DNA of 28,355 nucleotides from JAICLK01 sp035478715 (GTDB taxonomy: Bacteria; Patescibacteriota; Saccharimonadia; Saccharimonadales; UBA4665), in the NCBI GenBank assembly GCA_035478715.1, contig DATIJK010000085.1, positions 1 through 28,355 of the forward strand, given 5' to 3'. Shown here piece after piece: positions 21,281 through 28,154 of the stretch. Each line of letters starts with the position of its first letter. Position 1 is the first letter of the stretch. A program made the position numbers and the translations under genes. The notes below the pieces were generated by a model. The model was not told the origin of the DNA. It searched no databases and saw nothing but the letters and a program-made list of their open reading frames with translations.

Positions 21281-21283
21281 TTG
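21244..21283 (-). repeat. 40-bp direct repeat, copy within tRNA-Trp remnant
   Basis: Second copy of the repeat at 20908-20947, with no differences. Upstream sequences beyond the repeat differ between copies, so the duplication boundary is sharp on both sides. Confidence 0.97.
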
Positions 21284-21326
21284 CTTAACGTTTTTCTTGA
21301 GTTTACCGGCTGTTTCAACTCTGTAG

Positions 21327-21359
21327 TATAATAGCGGAACGGTGGCAAATTGTCACCGT
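21327..21359. promoter_or_regulatory. Divergent promoter region: tRNA-Trp locus (-) and kinase (+)
   Basis: Minus strand: GTGACA (21356-21351), 17 bases, TATTAT (21333-21328), reading into the tRNA-Trp remnant, the endonuclease and the intact tRNA. Plus strand: TATAAT (21327-21332) overlaps the same bases. A hairpin, ACGGTGGCA (21339-21347) with TGTCACCGT (21351-21359), covers the minus -35 and could be an operator or a 5' leader hairpin of the kinase transcript. Confidence 0.5.
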
Positions 21360-21385
21360 CTATTTTCAAATCTACAAAAATCTGT

Positions 21386-21391
21386 TATACC
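21386..21391 (+). promoter_or_regulatory. Extended -10 box before the kinase gene
   Basis: TGT-TATACC with the -10 at 21386-21391, six bases before the ATG at 21398. It fits the leaderless pattern seen elsewhere in the window. Confidence 0.45.
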
Positions 21392-21397
21392 ATAAAT

Positions 21398-22057
21398 ATG
21401 ACCAAGGTTGCGCCCAATAAACCACTCCTTATCATGCTCTACGGATTCCCGGGAGCAGGTAAATCTTATTTTGCTCGCCAGCTCGGCGAACAATTACAGG
21501 CGGCCCATGTGCATGGCGACCGCATCCGTAGCGAACTTTTTGAACAACCAAGATACGACAAAGAAGAAAACGCCGTTATTACACAGCTGATGGACTACAT
21601 GACGCATGAATTCCTGAGCGCAGGTATAAGCGTTTTGTACGATACAAATGCCATGCGGCAATCGCAACGGCTAGCCTTACGCGAAACGGCTCGTCGGACG
21701 CGTGCAAAACCACTGTTAGTCTGGCTGCAAATCGATCCAGAAAGCGCTATGCTGCGTGCAACGAACCGCGACCGGCGACACATGGATGACAAATATTCTG
21801 CTCCAATCGACCAACATACATTTGAAGATATAGCATCCCATATGCAAAATCCGAATAGCGCCGAAGATTACATCGTCATCAGCGGTAAACATTCGTTCCC
21901 AACGCAATCAGGTGCCGTATTCAAAAAACTACGCGAAATTGGATTACTCGGGGCAGACACATCGCAGAAAGTCGTCAAACCCGGTCTAGTTAATTTAGTA
22001 CCGAATCCCATGGCTGGCAGGGTAGACATGAGCCGCCGAAACATTGTAATTCGCTAG
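21398..22057 (+). CDS. P-loop kinase/ATPase (AAA_33, zeta-toxin-like fold)
   Basis: 219 residues from the ATG at 21398 (MTKVAPNKPLLIML). Walker A GFPGAGKS is at residues 14-21 with YFARQLGEQL behind it. HVHGDRIRSELF has the Asp-Arg of the AAA_33/zeta family, SVLYDTNAMR the second-strand Asp, and ESAMLRATNRDRRH the basic lid. The C-terminus (KKLREIGLLGADTSQKVVKP) is not conserved in any pattern I recognise. It should phosphorylate a small molecule, nucleotide or RNA end; the substrate is unknown. Together with the related kinase at 8074-8595 the window carries two such proteins. The metallopeptidase gene follows after eight bases and is probably co-transcribed. Confidence 0.72.
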   Translation: MTKVAPNKPLLIMLYGFPGAGKSYFARQLGEQLQAAHVHGDRIRSELFEQPRYDKEENAVITQLMDYMTHEFLSAGISVLYDTNAMRQSQRLALRETARRTRAKPLLVWLQIDPESAMLRATNRDRRHMDDKYSAPIDQHTFEDIASHMQNPNSAEDYIVISGKHSFPTQSGAVFKKLREIGLLGADTSQKVVKPGLVNLVPNPMAGRVDMSRRNIVIR

Positions 22058-22065
22058 GGGCAACA

Positions 22066-22803
22066 ATGGCAGTCAAGAATATAGATCTACCATCTATCGG
22101 TTCAGTGCGGTTGTACAAGCGGCGTGGCGCCAAGTCTATCCGTTTAAGTGTCACTTCAACCGGAGATGTCAGAGTCACGTTACCGTACTGGCTCCCCTAC
22201 GAAGCCGGCATACGTTTCGCCCGCTCAAAACAATCTTGGATTGCATCACAACTTGAACAACATCATGCAGCCGAATTAATTAACGGACAACCAATCGGCA
22301 AATCGCACCATTTACAGCTTGTGCGGTCCCATATGGCATCAAAAGTTTCATCGCGGGTGGACGGAACTTCAATAAGGATCACGTACCCGCTGGCATACGG
22401 ACCGAACCACGACACCGTTCAAAAAGCTGCTATCACTGCAAGTATCCGAGCACTTCGGTCGCAAGCCGAAAATTTATTGCCGCAACGCCTGCGTTTTTTA
22501 TCAAATAAACTTGGTTTACCGTATCAGTCTTCAAACGTCAAACAGATGAAAGGCCGCTGGGGAAGTTGCGATGCGAACAAAAATATAACGTTAAATTTGT
22601 TTTTGATGCAGCTGCCGTGGCACCTAATCGACTACGTGCTGATGCATGAGCTTATCCATACAAAAGTTCTACACCATGGATCCGATTTTTGGCGCGAATT
22701 TGAGCGGCATTATCCTGAAGCCAAAAAATTGCGGCGCGAAATTCGCGAGTACCGCCCAGTCGTGGAGGGTGGCATTTCAGAAGCCCTCCGAAGCGCCTCA
22801 TAA
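22066..22803 (+). CDS. YgjP-like zinc metallopeptidase (DUF45, M48-related)
   Basis: 245 residues. MKGRWGSCDANKNITLNLFL and YVLMHELIHTKVLHHGSDFW are the hallmark segments: the HELIH zinc motif with a further His in LHHGSDFW. FERHYPEAKKLRREI closes the domain. The N-terminal region (GSVRLYKRRGAKSIRLSVTS) is the usual beta-rich opening. The family resembles the WLM/SprT proteases that act on DNA-protein crosslinks, but the role of YgjP proteins is not settled. Cytoplasmic, no signal peptide. Probably in one operon with the kinase in front. Confidence 0.88.
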   Translation: MAVKNIDLPSIGSVRLYKRRGAKSIRLSVTSTGDVRVTLPYWLPYEAGIRFARSKQSWIASQLEQHHAAELINGQPIGKSHHLQLVRSHMASKVSSRVDGTSIRITYPLAYGPNHDTVQKAAITASIRALRSQAENLLPQRLRFLSNKLGLPYQSSNVKQMKGRWGSCDANKNITLNLFLMQLPWHLIDYVLMHELIHTKVLHHGSDFWREFERHYPEAKKLRREIREYRPVVEGGISEALRSAS

Positions 22804-22830
22804 AGTAATCGGCTTTTATTAAGCTTATGG

Positions 22831-22836
22831 CATAAT
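22831..22836 (+). promoter_or_regulatory. Extended -10 box of the histidine kinase gene
   Basis: TGG-CATAAT with the -10 at 22831-22836, seven bases before the ATG at 22844. Predicted leaderless. Confidence 0.5.
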
Positions 22837-22843
22837 TAATGCT

Positions 22844-23953
22844 ATGAAAGTACTGCCCATAAGGCGCCGTGCAAAGTTAACTGTTGGTCGTATTGAACAC
22901 GAGCGGCTGGTAAGCCTGGTCAATAGCATGGCCGACGGCGTAATCGCCGTTGACAGAAACTTGAAAATCGTCGTATACAACGGTGCCGCTTTAAACGTGC
23001 TCGATCTTAACAGCACCATACAGGGTAAATCGCTCGTCAGTGTTTTTCACCCGATTTCGCAGCACAATTATCCAGTCGACGTCGAACAATATGTCAAAAA
23101 CGTCAAAGCATCAAAAATCGACCGCGACCTGCGCTTAAAATATACCGATGGCAGTTTCGTGAATCTGTTCATTAGCGTAACGCCTGTTTATCGCGGATTT
23201 GCTAAAGGTGGCCAAGATGGCTACGTATTGGTGGTACGTGACATTTCCAAAGAAAAATCGCTCGAAGAGGAGCGCGATGAGTTTATCAGCGTCATCAGCC
23301 ATGAACTGCGCACGCCGATTGCAATTGCGGAAGGCAACATCAGTAATGCCCAATTTGTCGCCGACAAGACTGCCGACATTACGGAAGTGAAAAAGAGCCT
23401 TGCCCAAGCGCACGATCAGGTGCTTTTCCTGTCTGCTATGGTCAACGACCTTTCGATGTTGTCCAGGGCAGAACGAGGCAAACTGACTGTCGACATTGAA
23501 CAAATCAATATCAAGGACCTTATAAACAGCCTCATATCCGATTACCGTCCGCAGGCAGAATCCAAGAGTTTACTTTTAACTGCTGATATCGGTGACGATG
23601 TCAATTCGCTCAATTCAAGCAAATTATACGTGCATGAAATCCTGCAGAATTTCATTACGAATGCACTTAAATATACACACGAAGGATCGATTACAGTACG
23701 GGCCGACATCAAAGATAAGGGCATGTTGTTTCAGGTAACTGATACCGGTATCGGTATTAGCCACGGGGATCAAGAAAAATTATTCCACAAATTTTTCAGA
23801 AGCGAAGATTACCGAACTCGCAGCACCGGCGGTACCGGACTTGGTTTATACGTCACCAAAAAACTCGCATCACTTTTACACGCTGAGATTACTGTCGAAA
23901 GCAAACTGAACCACGGCTCGACGTTTTCGATTTATATACCCAATACTAATTAA
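22844..23953 (+). CDS. Soluble PAS-domain sensor histidine kinase
   Basis: 369 residues. A PAS sensor domain spans about 18-135 (LVNSMADGVIAVDRNLKIVV, YVLVVRDISKEK). The dimerisation/phosphotransfer domain has the H-box FISVISHELRTP with His153. The catalytic domain shows the N-box FITNALKYTHEGS, G1 DTGIGIS, the F-box KLFHKFFRSED, and G2 GGTGLGLYVTKKLA. There are no membrane helices, so it senses a cytoplasmic signal, or a membrane partner presents one. No response regulator is adjacent, so it is an orphan kinase. Its stop overlaps the end of the convergent GT2 gene by four bases (23950-23953). Confidence 0.93.
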   Translation: MKVLPIRRRAKLTVGRIEHERLVSLVNSMADGVIAVDRNLKIVVYNGAALNVLDLNSTIQGKSLVSVFHPISQHNYPVDVEQYVKNVKASKIDRDLRLKYTDGSFVNLFISVTPVYRGFAKGGQDGYVLVVRDISKEKSLEEERDEFISVISHELRTPIAIAEGNISNAQFVADKTADITEVKKSLAQAHDQVLFLSAMVNDLSMLSRAERGKLTVDIEQINIKDLINSLISDYRPQAESKSLLLTADIGDDVNSLNSSKLYVHEILQNFITNALKYTHEGSITVRADIKDKGMLFQVTDTGIGISHGDQEKLFHKFFRSEDYRTRSTGGTGLGLYVTKKLASLLHAEITVESKLNHGSTFSIYIPNTN

Positions 23954-25443
23954 TCGATTTTTGGCAACTTTGGGGTTACCTGCATAACGGGCATGCAGAC
24001 ATTGCGCCCTTTCCAGACAACTTCCGAAAATTCATATTTGATCATCGAATAGTTCAATAATGCCACATCGAAAAGTACCGCAACCGGAAACGACAGTACG
24101 AACTTCCATCGATTGCCTTTAAATTGGCTGAAACAGATTGTACTGTACATTGCGATATACAGCACACAGGTAACAATCGTTACAAATTCAAAAGCGATCG
24201 CATTGGCAAACGAAAATAAACCAACGAAAGCAAACGAAAACGGCATCGCCAGAAGTAACAATTCAACCAAACTGGTTAGTGCGACATACTCCGGCCGGCG
24301 GTGTGTCTGAGGATATCGGACTCGCAGCGACGTATCGAATTGGTCGCTGAATTGTTTACCCGACGTCAATCCCAATCGCTTGCCGCTCCTAACAAACAAG
24401 TAGCTTCCTTGTGATTGAATCTGGCGGGCAAAATATGCTTCTGGAGTGATCATATTGGAGACTCCTTTAAAACCGCCTAAACTTCGCAGCGCATCGCGAT
24501 TAATCAGCCAGCAAGTGCTTAGGACCGGCGGACGGCGTATCAAAGTCCGCGGTGGAACTAGCTCCCAAATGTAACGGAACGATTGCGCCATCGAAAAGCC
24601 ATTTTGCGTATTAATCGGCAGCACGCTCACCATAAACTTATGTTTTTGCACGAAAGTCGAAACTAGTAACCGTAGTGTCTGATGCTCGAATCGAACATCA
24701 ACACCGCAAAACAATATTATCGAACCGCTTGACTCTTTGAATAGCTGCTCGTACGCCTGGTTTTTTGCGAGCCAGTTTTTTCGAGGGTTTTCGCCACTGA
24801 TAAACCGCACACCGTCATGCGCGAATTTGCGGATGATTTCCGAAGTCCGATCCTGCGAACAATCATCCAATACAATAACTTCCAGTTTGGGATAATCGCT
24901 CGCCAAAATACTTTCCAGGCATTGTTCAAGCTGCGAATCTTCATTACGCGCTGGGATTGCTACAGTGACAGTCGGAAGTTTCGTATCATCAATTTTTTTG
25001 ACGTTCCAATCCGATTCGGTGCCTCGCATATGGAAAATCGTTAGAAGTAACAAAACTGCTGCAAAACATAACTGGACGTAAGCGAACAGCAGCCACCATC
25101 CTGATCCATTTAAGGTATGACTCGCTGCGATATGTAGAATTACTGCTAGCAGAATCTGTGACGCTATTAGCCAAAATGAAGTTATTGGCGCGACTCGGCG
25201 CAAATTTTGTACACTGACACGACCGGCAGCCACGCGTACTATATTTATTCCTCGATAAAAGCTGACGATAAAAAACAGTGCAGAAACTAAGTTCGAATAT
25301 TCGAGGGCAATGCCGGTGCTAGAAAATGATAGGGTTATTATTGCGATTCCGCCGAAAATACGACGCAGAAGGCCTGATGCTATAAATTCTGACAATAATT
25401 CACAAATTACGGATACGCCAAATAATATAAGCACTAGCTGCAT
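23950..25443 (-). CDS. Membrane GT2 family glycosyltransferase
   Basis: 497 residues from the ATG at 25443 (MQLVLILFGVSVICELLSEF). Four to five membrane helices occupy the first ~140 residues. The GT-A domain follows: LPTVTVAIPARNEDSQLEQC, LEVIVLDDCSQDRTSEII, and FCGVDVRF with the DxD-type Asp pair, then RYIWELVPPRTLIRRPP. Three membrane helices close the protein. It transfers a sugar from a nucleotide donor to a lipid or polysaccharide, as in CrtQ- or hyaluronan-synthase-like proteins; the acceptor is unknown. The frame stays open to 26136, but that part is antisense to secE. TATAGT seven bases before the ATG supports 25443. Confidence 0.87.
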   Translation of the reverse strand: MQLVLILFGVSVICELLSEFIASGLLRRIFGGIAIITLSFSSTGIALEYSNLVSALFFIVSFYRGINIVRVAAGRVSVQNLRRVAPITSFWLIASQILLAVILHIAASHTLNGSGWWLLFAYVQLCFAAVLLLLTIFHMRGTESDWNVKKIDDTKLPTVTVAIPARNEDSQLEQCLESILASDYPKLEVIVLDDCSQDRTSEIIRKFAHDGVRFISGENPRKNWLAKNQAYEQLFKESSGSIILFCGVDVRFEHQTLRLLVSTFVQKHKFMVSVLPINTQNGFSMAQSFRYIWELVPPRTLIRRPPVLSTCWLINRDALRSLGGFKGVSNMITPEAYFARQIQSQGSYLFVRSGKRLGLTSGKQFSDQFDTSLRVRYPQTHRRPEYVALTSLVELLLLAMPFSFAFVGLFSFANAIAFEFVTIVTCVLYIAMYSTICFSQFKGNRWKFVLSFPVAVLFDVALLNYSMIKYEFSEVVWKGRNVCMPVMQVTPKLPKID

Positions 25444-25450
25444 ATGTTTA

Positions 25451-25456
25451 ACTATA
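25451..25456 (-). promoter_or_regulatory. Extended -10 box of the GT2 gene
   Basis: Minus strand TGG-TATAGT (25456-25451), seven bases before the ATG at 25443. Predicted leaderless; it also rules out the long upstream extension of the frame. Confidence 0.55.
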
Positions 25457-25516
25457 CCAAATGAACTTATTGCATATCTCGCTTTCGATTCCACAAGCCT
25501 CATCGTCGAGCGAAAA

Positions 25517-25570
25517 CTGTGCCAGCCACCGCAGGCGTAACCGTAGTTACGTTGAGGATGGCTGGTACAG
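25517..25570 (+). repeat. Nested hairpin between the GT2 gene and secE
   Basis: Outer arms CTGTGCCAGCCA (25517-25528) and TGGCTGGTACAG (25559-25570), one G-U pair. Inner hairpin CGTAAC (25536-25541), loop CGTA, GTTACG (25546-25551). The short repeat CGTCGAG flanks both sides (25504-25510 and 25579-25585). No U-tract. Same nested design as the elements at 12757-12799 and 13132-13254. Confidence 0.7.
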
Positions 25571-25633
25571 ATTGCAGCCGTCGAGGTGGGTTTTGGGGCG
25601 AAATGGAGATATGCTATGAGTTCAATATTGCAG

Positions 25634-25662
25634 TTGCATTTTTCTGTGTGAATGTGTAATAT
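25634..25662 (+). promoter_or_regulatory. Probable secE promoter
   Basis: TTGCAT (25634-25639), 17 bases, TAATAT (25657-25662). The predicted start, near 25669, lies only a few bases before a terminator-like hairpin. Confidence 0.5.
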
Positions 25663-25675
25663 TGACACTTGAAGG

Positions 25676-25699
25676 AACCTACCATATGGTAGGTTTTTT
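25676..25699 (+). terminator. Terminator-like hairpin in the secE leader
   Basis: AACCTACC (25676-25683), loop ATAT, GGTAGGTT (25688-25695), with six T (25694-25699). An 8-pair perfect stem plus U-tract on the plus strand, 11 bases before the secE ATG. The upstream gene is on the other strand, so there is no coding transcript for it to end. It is either an attenuator of secE, the end of a small RNA from 25444-25670, or a stabilising 5' hairpin. Confidence 0.7.
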
Positions 25700-25710
25700 A
25701 TTGGAGATAT

Positions 25711-26106
25711 ATGGAGCCAGACAAAGGGGCTAAAAAGCTTCGCAAAAAGGGTGATAAAGCCAAGCCGACAATGCTTGAGCAGACTGAAAAGACTGCCGAG
25801 CAGACGGGTAAGGTCAGCCGTAAACGCCGGTTCTTCCGCGCAATCGGCAAACCGTTCCGTCCGGTCGGACGGGTATTGGCGCGCATTGAACGGTGGAAGC
25901 CGATCCATATATTGGGGCTGATCATTGTCCCGCGTTATTTCCGCAATTCGTGGAAAGAACTCCGGCTCGTCGTGTGGCCAAGCCGCCGGGAGAGCTGGCG
26001 CTTGACAAGCGCGGTACTGATTTTTGCCGTCATCTTTGGTGTCATGATTGCCATCGTGGATTACGGACTGGACAAAGTATTTAAGAAGATAATATTGAAG
26101 CAATAA
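25711..26106 (+). CDS. secE: Preprotein translocase subunit SecE
   Basis: Clamps and stabilises the SecY channel. 131 residues, longer than minimal SecE because of a basic N-terminal extension (GAKKLRKKGDKAK...VSRKRRFFRAIGKP). The C-terminal part is the conserved SecE core: an amphipathic stretch, RNSWKELRLVVWPSRRES, then the single membrane helix SAVLIFAVIFGVMIAIVDYG. GGAG (25703-25706) is only four bases from the ATG, a tight but usable site. nusG starts four bases after its stop, the conserved secE-nusG pair. Confidence 0.93.
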   Translation: MEPDKGAKKLRKKGDKAKPTMLEQTEKTAEQTGKVSRKRRFFRAIGKPFRPVGRVLARIERWKPIHILGLIIVPRYFRNSWKELRLVVWPSRRESWRLTSAVLIFAVIFGVMIAIVDYGLDKVFKKIILKQ

Positions 26107-26110
26107 GATT

Positions 26111-26653
26111 ATGAACAAACGATACGATTCAACCAAACAGTGGTATGCAATCCATACCTACAGCGGCTACGAAGAAAAAGTTGCCGAATCAATCCGCCAG
26201 CGCGCGGAAAGTCTTGATATGAAAGACAAGATCATGCAAGTGCTGGTGCCGAAAGAAAAAATGATCGAGATTAAAAACGGTAAGCGACGCGTCGTCGAAA
26301 AGCGTATTTTCCAAGGCTACGTATTGGTACAGATGAAGATGAGCGAAGACGCGTGGTACATCGTGCGAAATACGCCAAGCGTAACAGGATTTGTTGGTTC
26401 CGGAACGGATCCAACACCGATTGGCACCGACGAAATCGAAAAGATTCAAAAGCGAATGGGCATCGAGCAACCGAAACACAAGATCGACTACGCGGTCGGC
26501 GAAGTCGTCAGTATTACCGACGGTCCATTCAAGGGCTTCGACGGCAGCATCTCCGAAATCGACGCGCAAAAGGGCAAACTCAAGGTCCTGGTCAACATGT
26601 TCGGCCGCGAAACCCCGGTAGAACTCGACGGTCTACAAGTCAAACGCGTGTAA
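26111..26653 (+). CDS. nusG: Transcription termination/antitermination factor NusG
   Basis: Binds the RNA polymerase clamp and links it to Rho or the ribosome. 180 residues: the NGN domain begins QWYAIHTYSGYEEKVAESI and includes FQGYVLVQMKMSEDAWYIVR and NTPSVTGFVGSG; the C-terminal KOW domain reads VGEVVSITDGPFKGFDGSIS, then KLKVLVNMFGRETPVELDGL. Normal length. Directly behind secE. Confidence 0.97.
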   Translation: MNKRYDSTKQWYAIHTYSGYEEKVAESIRQRAESLDMKDKIMQVLVPKEKMIEIKNGKRRVVEKRIFQGYVLVQMKMSEDAWYIVRNTPSVTGFVGSGTDPTPIGTDEIEKIQKRMGIEQPKHKIDYAVGEVVSITDGPFKGFDGSISEIDAQKGKLKVLVNMFGRETPVELDGLQVKRV

Positions 26654-26663
26654 AGTACGATCT

Positions 26664-26984
26664 ATGGGCCACGAAGTGCAAAAAGCGGATGTAGAAATTG
26701 ATCCAAGAGCGGTTGGTGAAAAATCGTATGGCGATTTGAGCGATGATGAGCGTCTATTAATTGCCATCGGTACACCCGATGTATTGCATCAAATTGCAAG
26801 TGCGGCATTCCGTCATGCAAATATACCGACGCTTGCAGCAATTAACATGGCGGCTCTCACAAGACTGGAAGCAGCCCGAACATACCAAGGTGCTCTTACT
26901 GAAAGCGAGATGGGTTATCACGCTGTTGCCGATTTCACATTCTCGAGAATCGAACAATTGAATTTACGCGAAAATATAGGATAG
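26664..26984 (+). CDS. Hypothetical protein between nusG and rplK
   Basis: 106 residues, not recognised. Predicted soluble and mostly helical, acidic at the N-terminus (ADVEIDPRAVGEKSYGDLSD), with a central helical run (DVLHQIASAAFRHANIPTLA) and no Cys or membrane segment. It begins ten bases after nusG without a clear Shine-Dalgarno; an in-frame later start cannot be excluded. It lies within the otherwise conserved nusG-rplK interval and is followed six bases later by another small ORF, so the two may be one insertion. Confidence 0.55.
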   Translation: MGHEVQKADVEIDPRAVGEKSYGDLSDDERLLIAIGTPDVLHQIASAAFRHANIPTLAAINMAALTRLEAARTYQGALTESEMGYHAVADFTFSRIEQLNLRENIG

Positions 26985-26990
26985 AAAATT

Positions 26991-27251
26991 ATGGCTCTAA
27001 TTGAAACAACGAATTTTACTGAACTCAGTCAGGAGGCTGGTTGCGCAGTAAAATACGCGGCAGATCATGCAGGTGTTTTTCTCTGTGGATTTGTTGAAGG
27101 CTCTGAAAGGTGCTGGGCGCGGGTGAGTCATGGTGGACAACTCGTGCAAGAACGTATCGGTGGCGATCCGATTGCACTATGTGCTAATGCTCTTGCATGT
27201 TCGATAACACTTCATAATTTGCGTAGTAGAGGGCAAACGGGCGAAGAATAA
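26991..27251 (+). CDS. Hypothetical small protein between nusG and rplK
   Basis: 86 residues, not recognised. AGCAVKYAADHAGVFLCGFV, then CWARVSHGG and IALCANALACSITLHNL: five Cys and a predicted mix of strands and one C-terminal helix. The ATG at 26991 has AGGATAG upstream at a sensible distance, which supports translation. It ends just before the rplK promoter. Confidence 0.55.
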   Translation: MALIETTNFTELSQEAGCAVKYAADHAGVFLCGFVEGSERCWARVSHGGQLVQERIGGDPIALCANALACSITLHNLRSRGQTGEE

Positions 27252-27255
27252 TCAG

Positions 27256-27284
27256 TTGACCTCAGTTAAATAGTGTTGTAAACT
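27256..27284 (+). promoter_or_regulatory. Promoter of rplK
   Basis: TTGACC (27256-27261), 17 bases, TAAACT (27279-27284). It gives a ~28-nt leader with GGAG (27309-27312) six bases before the ATG. rplK can therefore be expressed independently of secE-nusG. Confidence 0.6.
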
Positions 27285-27318
27285 TATGCAGTTACGCACT
27301 CCGTGAGAGGAGAAAATC

Positions 27319-27747
27319 ATGGCAAAACAAGTTAAAGCTAATTTAAAGATGAAAATCCCAGCCGGCCGGGCTTCTGCCGCGCCGCCCGTCGGTAGTACTT
27401 TGGGCCAATATGGTGTCAACATGATGGATTTTATCAATCCGTTTAACGAAGCTACCAAAGACATGCAAGGACAAACCGTTACCGCTCATATCACAGTATT
27501 TGATGATCGCACGATGAGTTTCCGCGTTGTCGGTGCGCCAGCAGATGACCTGATCAGGGCAAAATTGAGTATCCAAAAGGGTTCAGGCCGACCAAACAGC
27601 GAAAAAGTCAGCAAAAAGTTGACCGACGCGCAATTGACCGAAATCGCCGAAGCCAAAGCCAAAGACATGAACACCGACGACATTCCAGCGGTAAAAAAGA
27701 TGATCGCAGGCACCGCCCGAAGTATGGGCGTCGAAATCGAAGCTTAA
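27319..27747 (+). CDS. rplK: 50S ribosomal protein L11
   Basis: Forms the GTPase-associated centre with L10/L12. 142 residues: KANLKMKIPAGRASAAPPVG, then STLGQYGVNMMDFINPFNEA (the thiostrepton-loop region), and the C-terminal rRNA-binding domain ending IPAVKKMIAGTARSMGVEIE. Normal length. Strong Shine-Dalgarno. The usual partner rplA is separated from it by two small ORFs and its own promoter. Confidence 0.98.
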   Translation: MAKQVKANLKMKIPAGRASAAPPVGSTLGQYGVNMMDFINPFNEATKDMQGQTVTAHITVFDDRTMSFRVVGAPADDLIRAKLSIQKGSGRPNSEKVSKKLTDAQLTEIAEAKAKDMNTDDIPAVKKMIAGTARSMGVEIEA

Positions 27748-27766
27748 ACATATGAATTAAGGTAGC

Positions 27767-27976
27767 GTGGGCATTGAGGGTAGGGCTATTGACGCTGAAA
27801 TGATTCCGGAAATTGCGCTGGCAAGATTGTGGGCAGAAAGCGGCCATGATCTTAGCGCAATTATGGGCGCAAACTCTGCGGATATCGCTGATATACATTT
27901 AGGTGTAGATGATGTTGTTGAGTCGTTAAGATATGCACCTTATGCTTTTTATGCTTCGCCAGACGAGCGAGGGTAA
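27767..27976 (+). CDS. Hypothetical small ORF between rplK and rplA
   Basis: 69 residues from a GTG at 27767, with AAGG a few bases upstream. MIPEIALARLWAESGHDLSA is predicted helical, then ADIADIHLGVDDVVESLRYA. Not recognised. Its TAA at 27974-27976 is followed in the same frame by six sense codons and then the ATG of the ORF at 27995, so both may once have been, or may still be, one 113-codon gene interrupted by a stop. Confidence 0.45.
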   Translation: MGIEGRAIDAEMIPEIALARLWAESGHDLSAIMGANSADIADIHLGVDDVVESLRYAPYAFYASPDERG

Positions 27977-27994
27977 ACTGTTGATGTTAGTAAT

Positions 27995-28108
27995 ATGTCT
28001 AGACGACACGTACTATCAAAATATTTAGCTGAACGAGGATTAGTAGGCGCTTTAATTATGCAAATCGCGGATTACTTATATGGCGAAGAGTCCGATCTTA
28101 TAGAATAA
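27995..28108 (+). CDS. Hypothetical small ORF, in frame with the preceding one
   Basis: 37 residues starting MSRRHVLSKYLAERGLVGAL, ending in an acidic tail YGEESDLIE. Not recognised; predicted helical. Same frame as 27767-27976 with only one TAA between them. No Shine-Dalgarno of note before the ATG. Could be the detached C-terminus of the upstream ORF. Confidence 0.4.
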   Translation: MSRRHVLSKYLAERGLVGALIMQIADYLYGEESDLIE

Positions 28109-28134
28109 AAATTAGATTTTTCTGATATTAATGG

Positions 28135-28140
28135 TAAAAT
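28135..28140 (+). promoter_or_regulatory. Extended -10 box of rplA
   Basis: TGG-TAAAAT with the -10 at 28135-28140. The predicted start, near 28147, lies eight bases before the L1-type leader hairpin. Confidence 0.5.
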
Positions 28141-28154
28141 AGGATTATTAATTT

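Noticed and set aside
20908..21283. Group I intron in tRNA-Trp
   Set aside because: The 336-nt unit is almost wholly filled by the nuclease ORF and a repeated tRNA half, leaving no room for a group I catalytic core, and the intact tRNA needs no splicing.
25444..26136. 231-residue N-terminal extension of the minus-strand glycosyltransferase frame
   Set aside because: It is antisense to secE, has no domain-like pattern, and the TATAGT box seven bases before the ATG at 25443 gives a natural start there.
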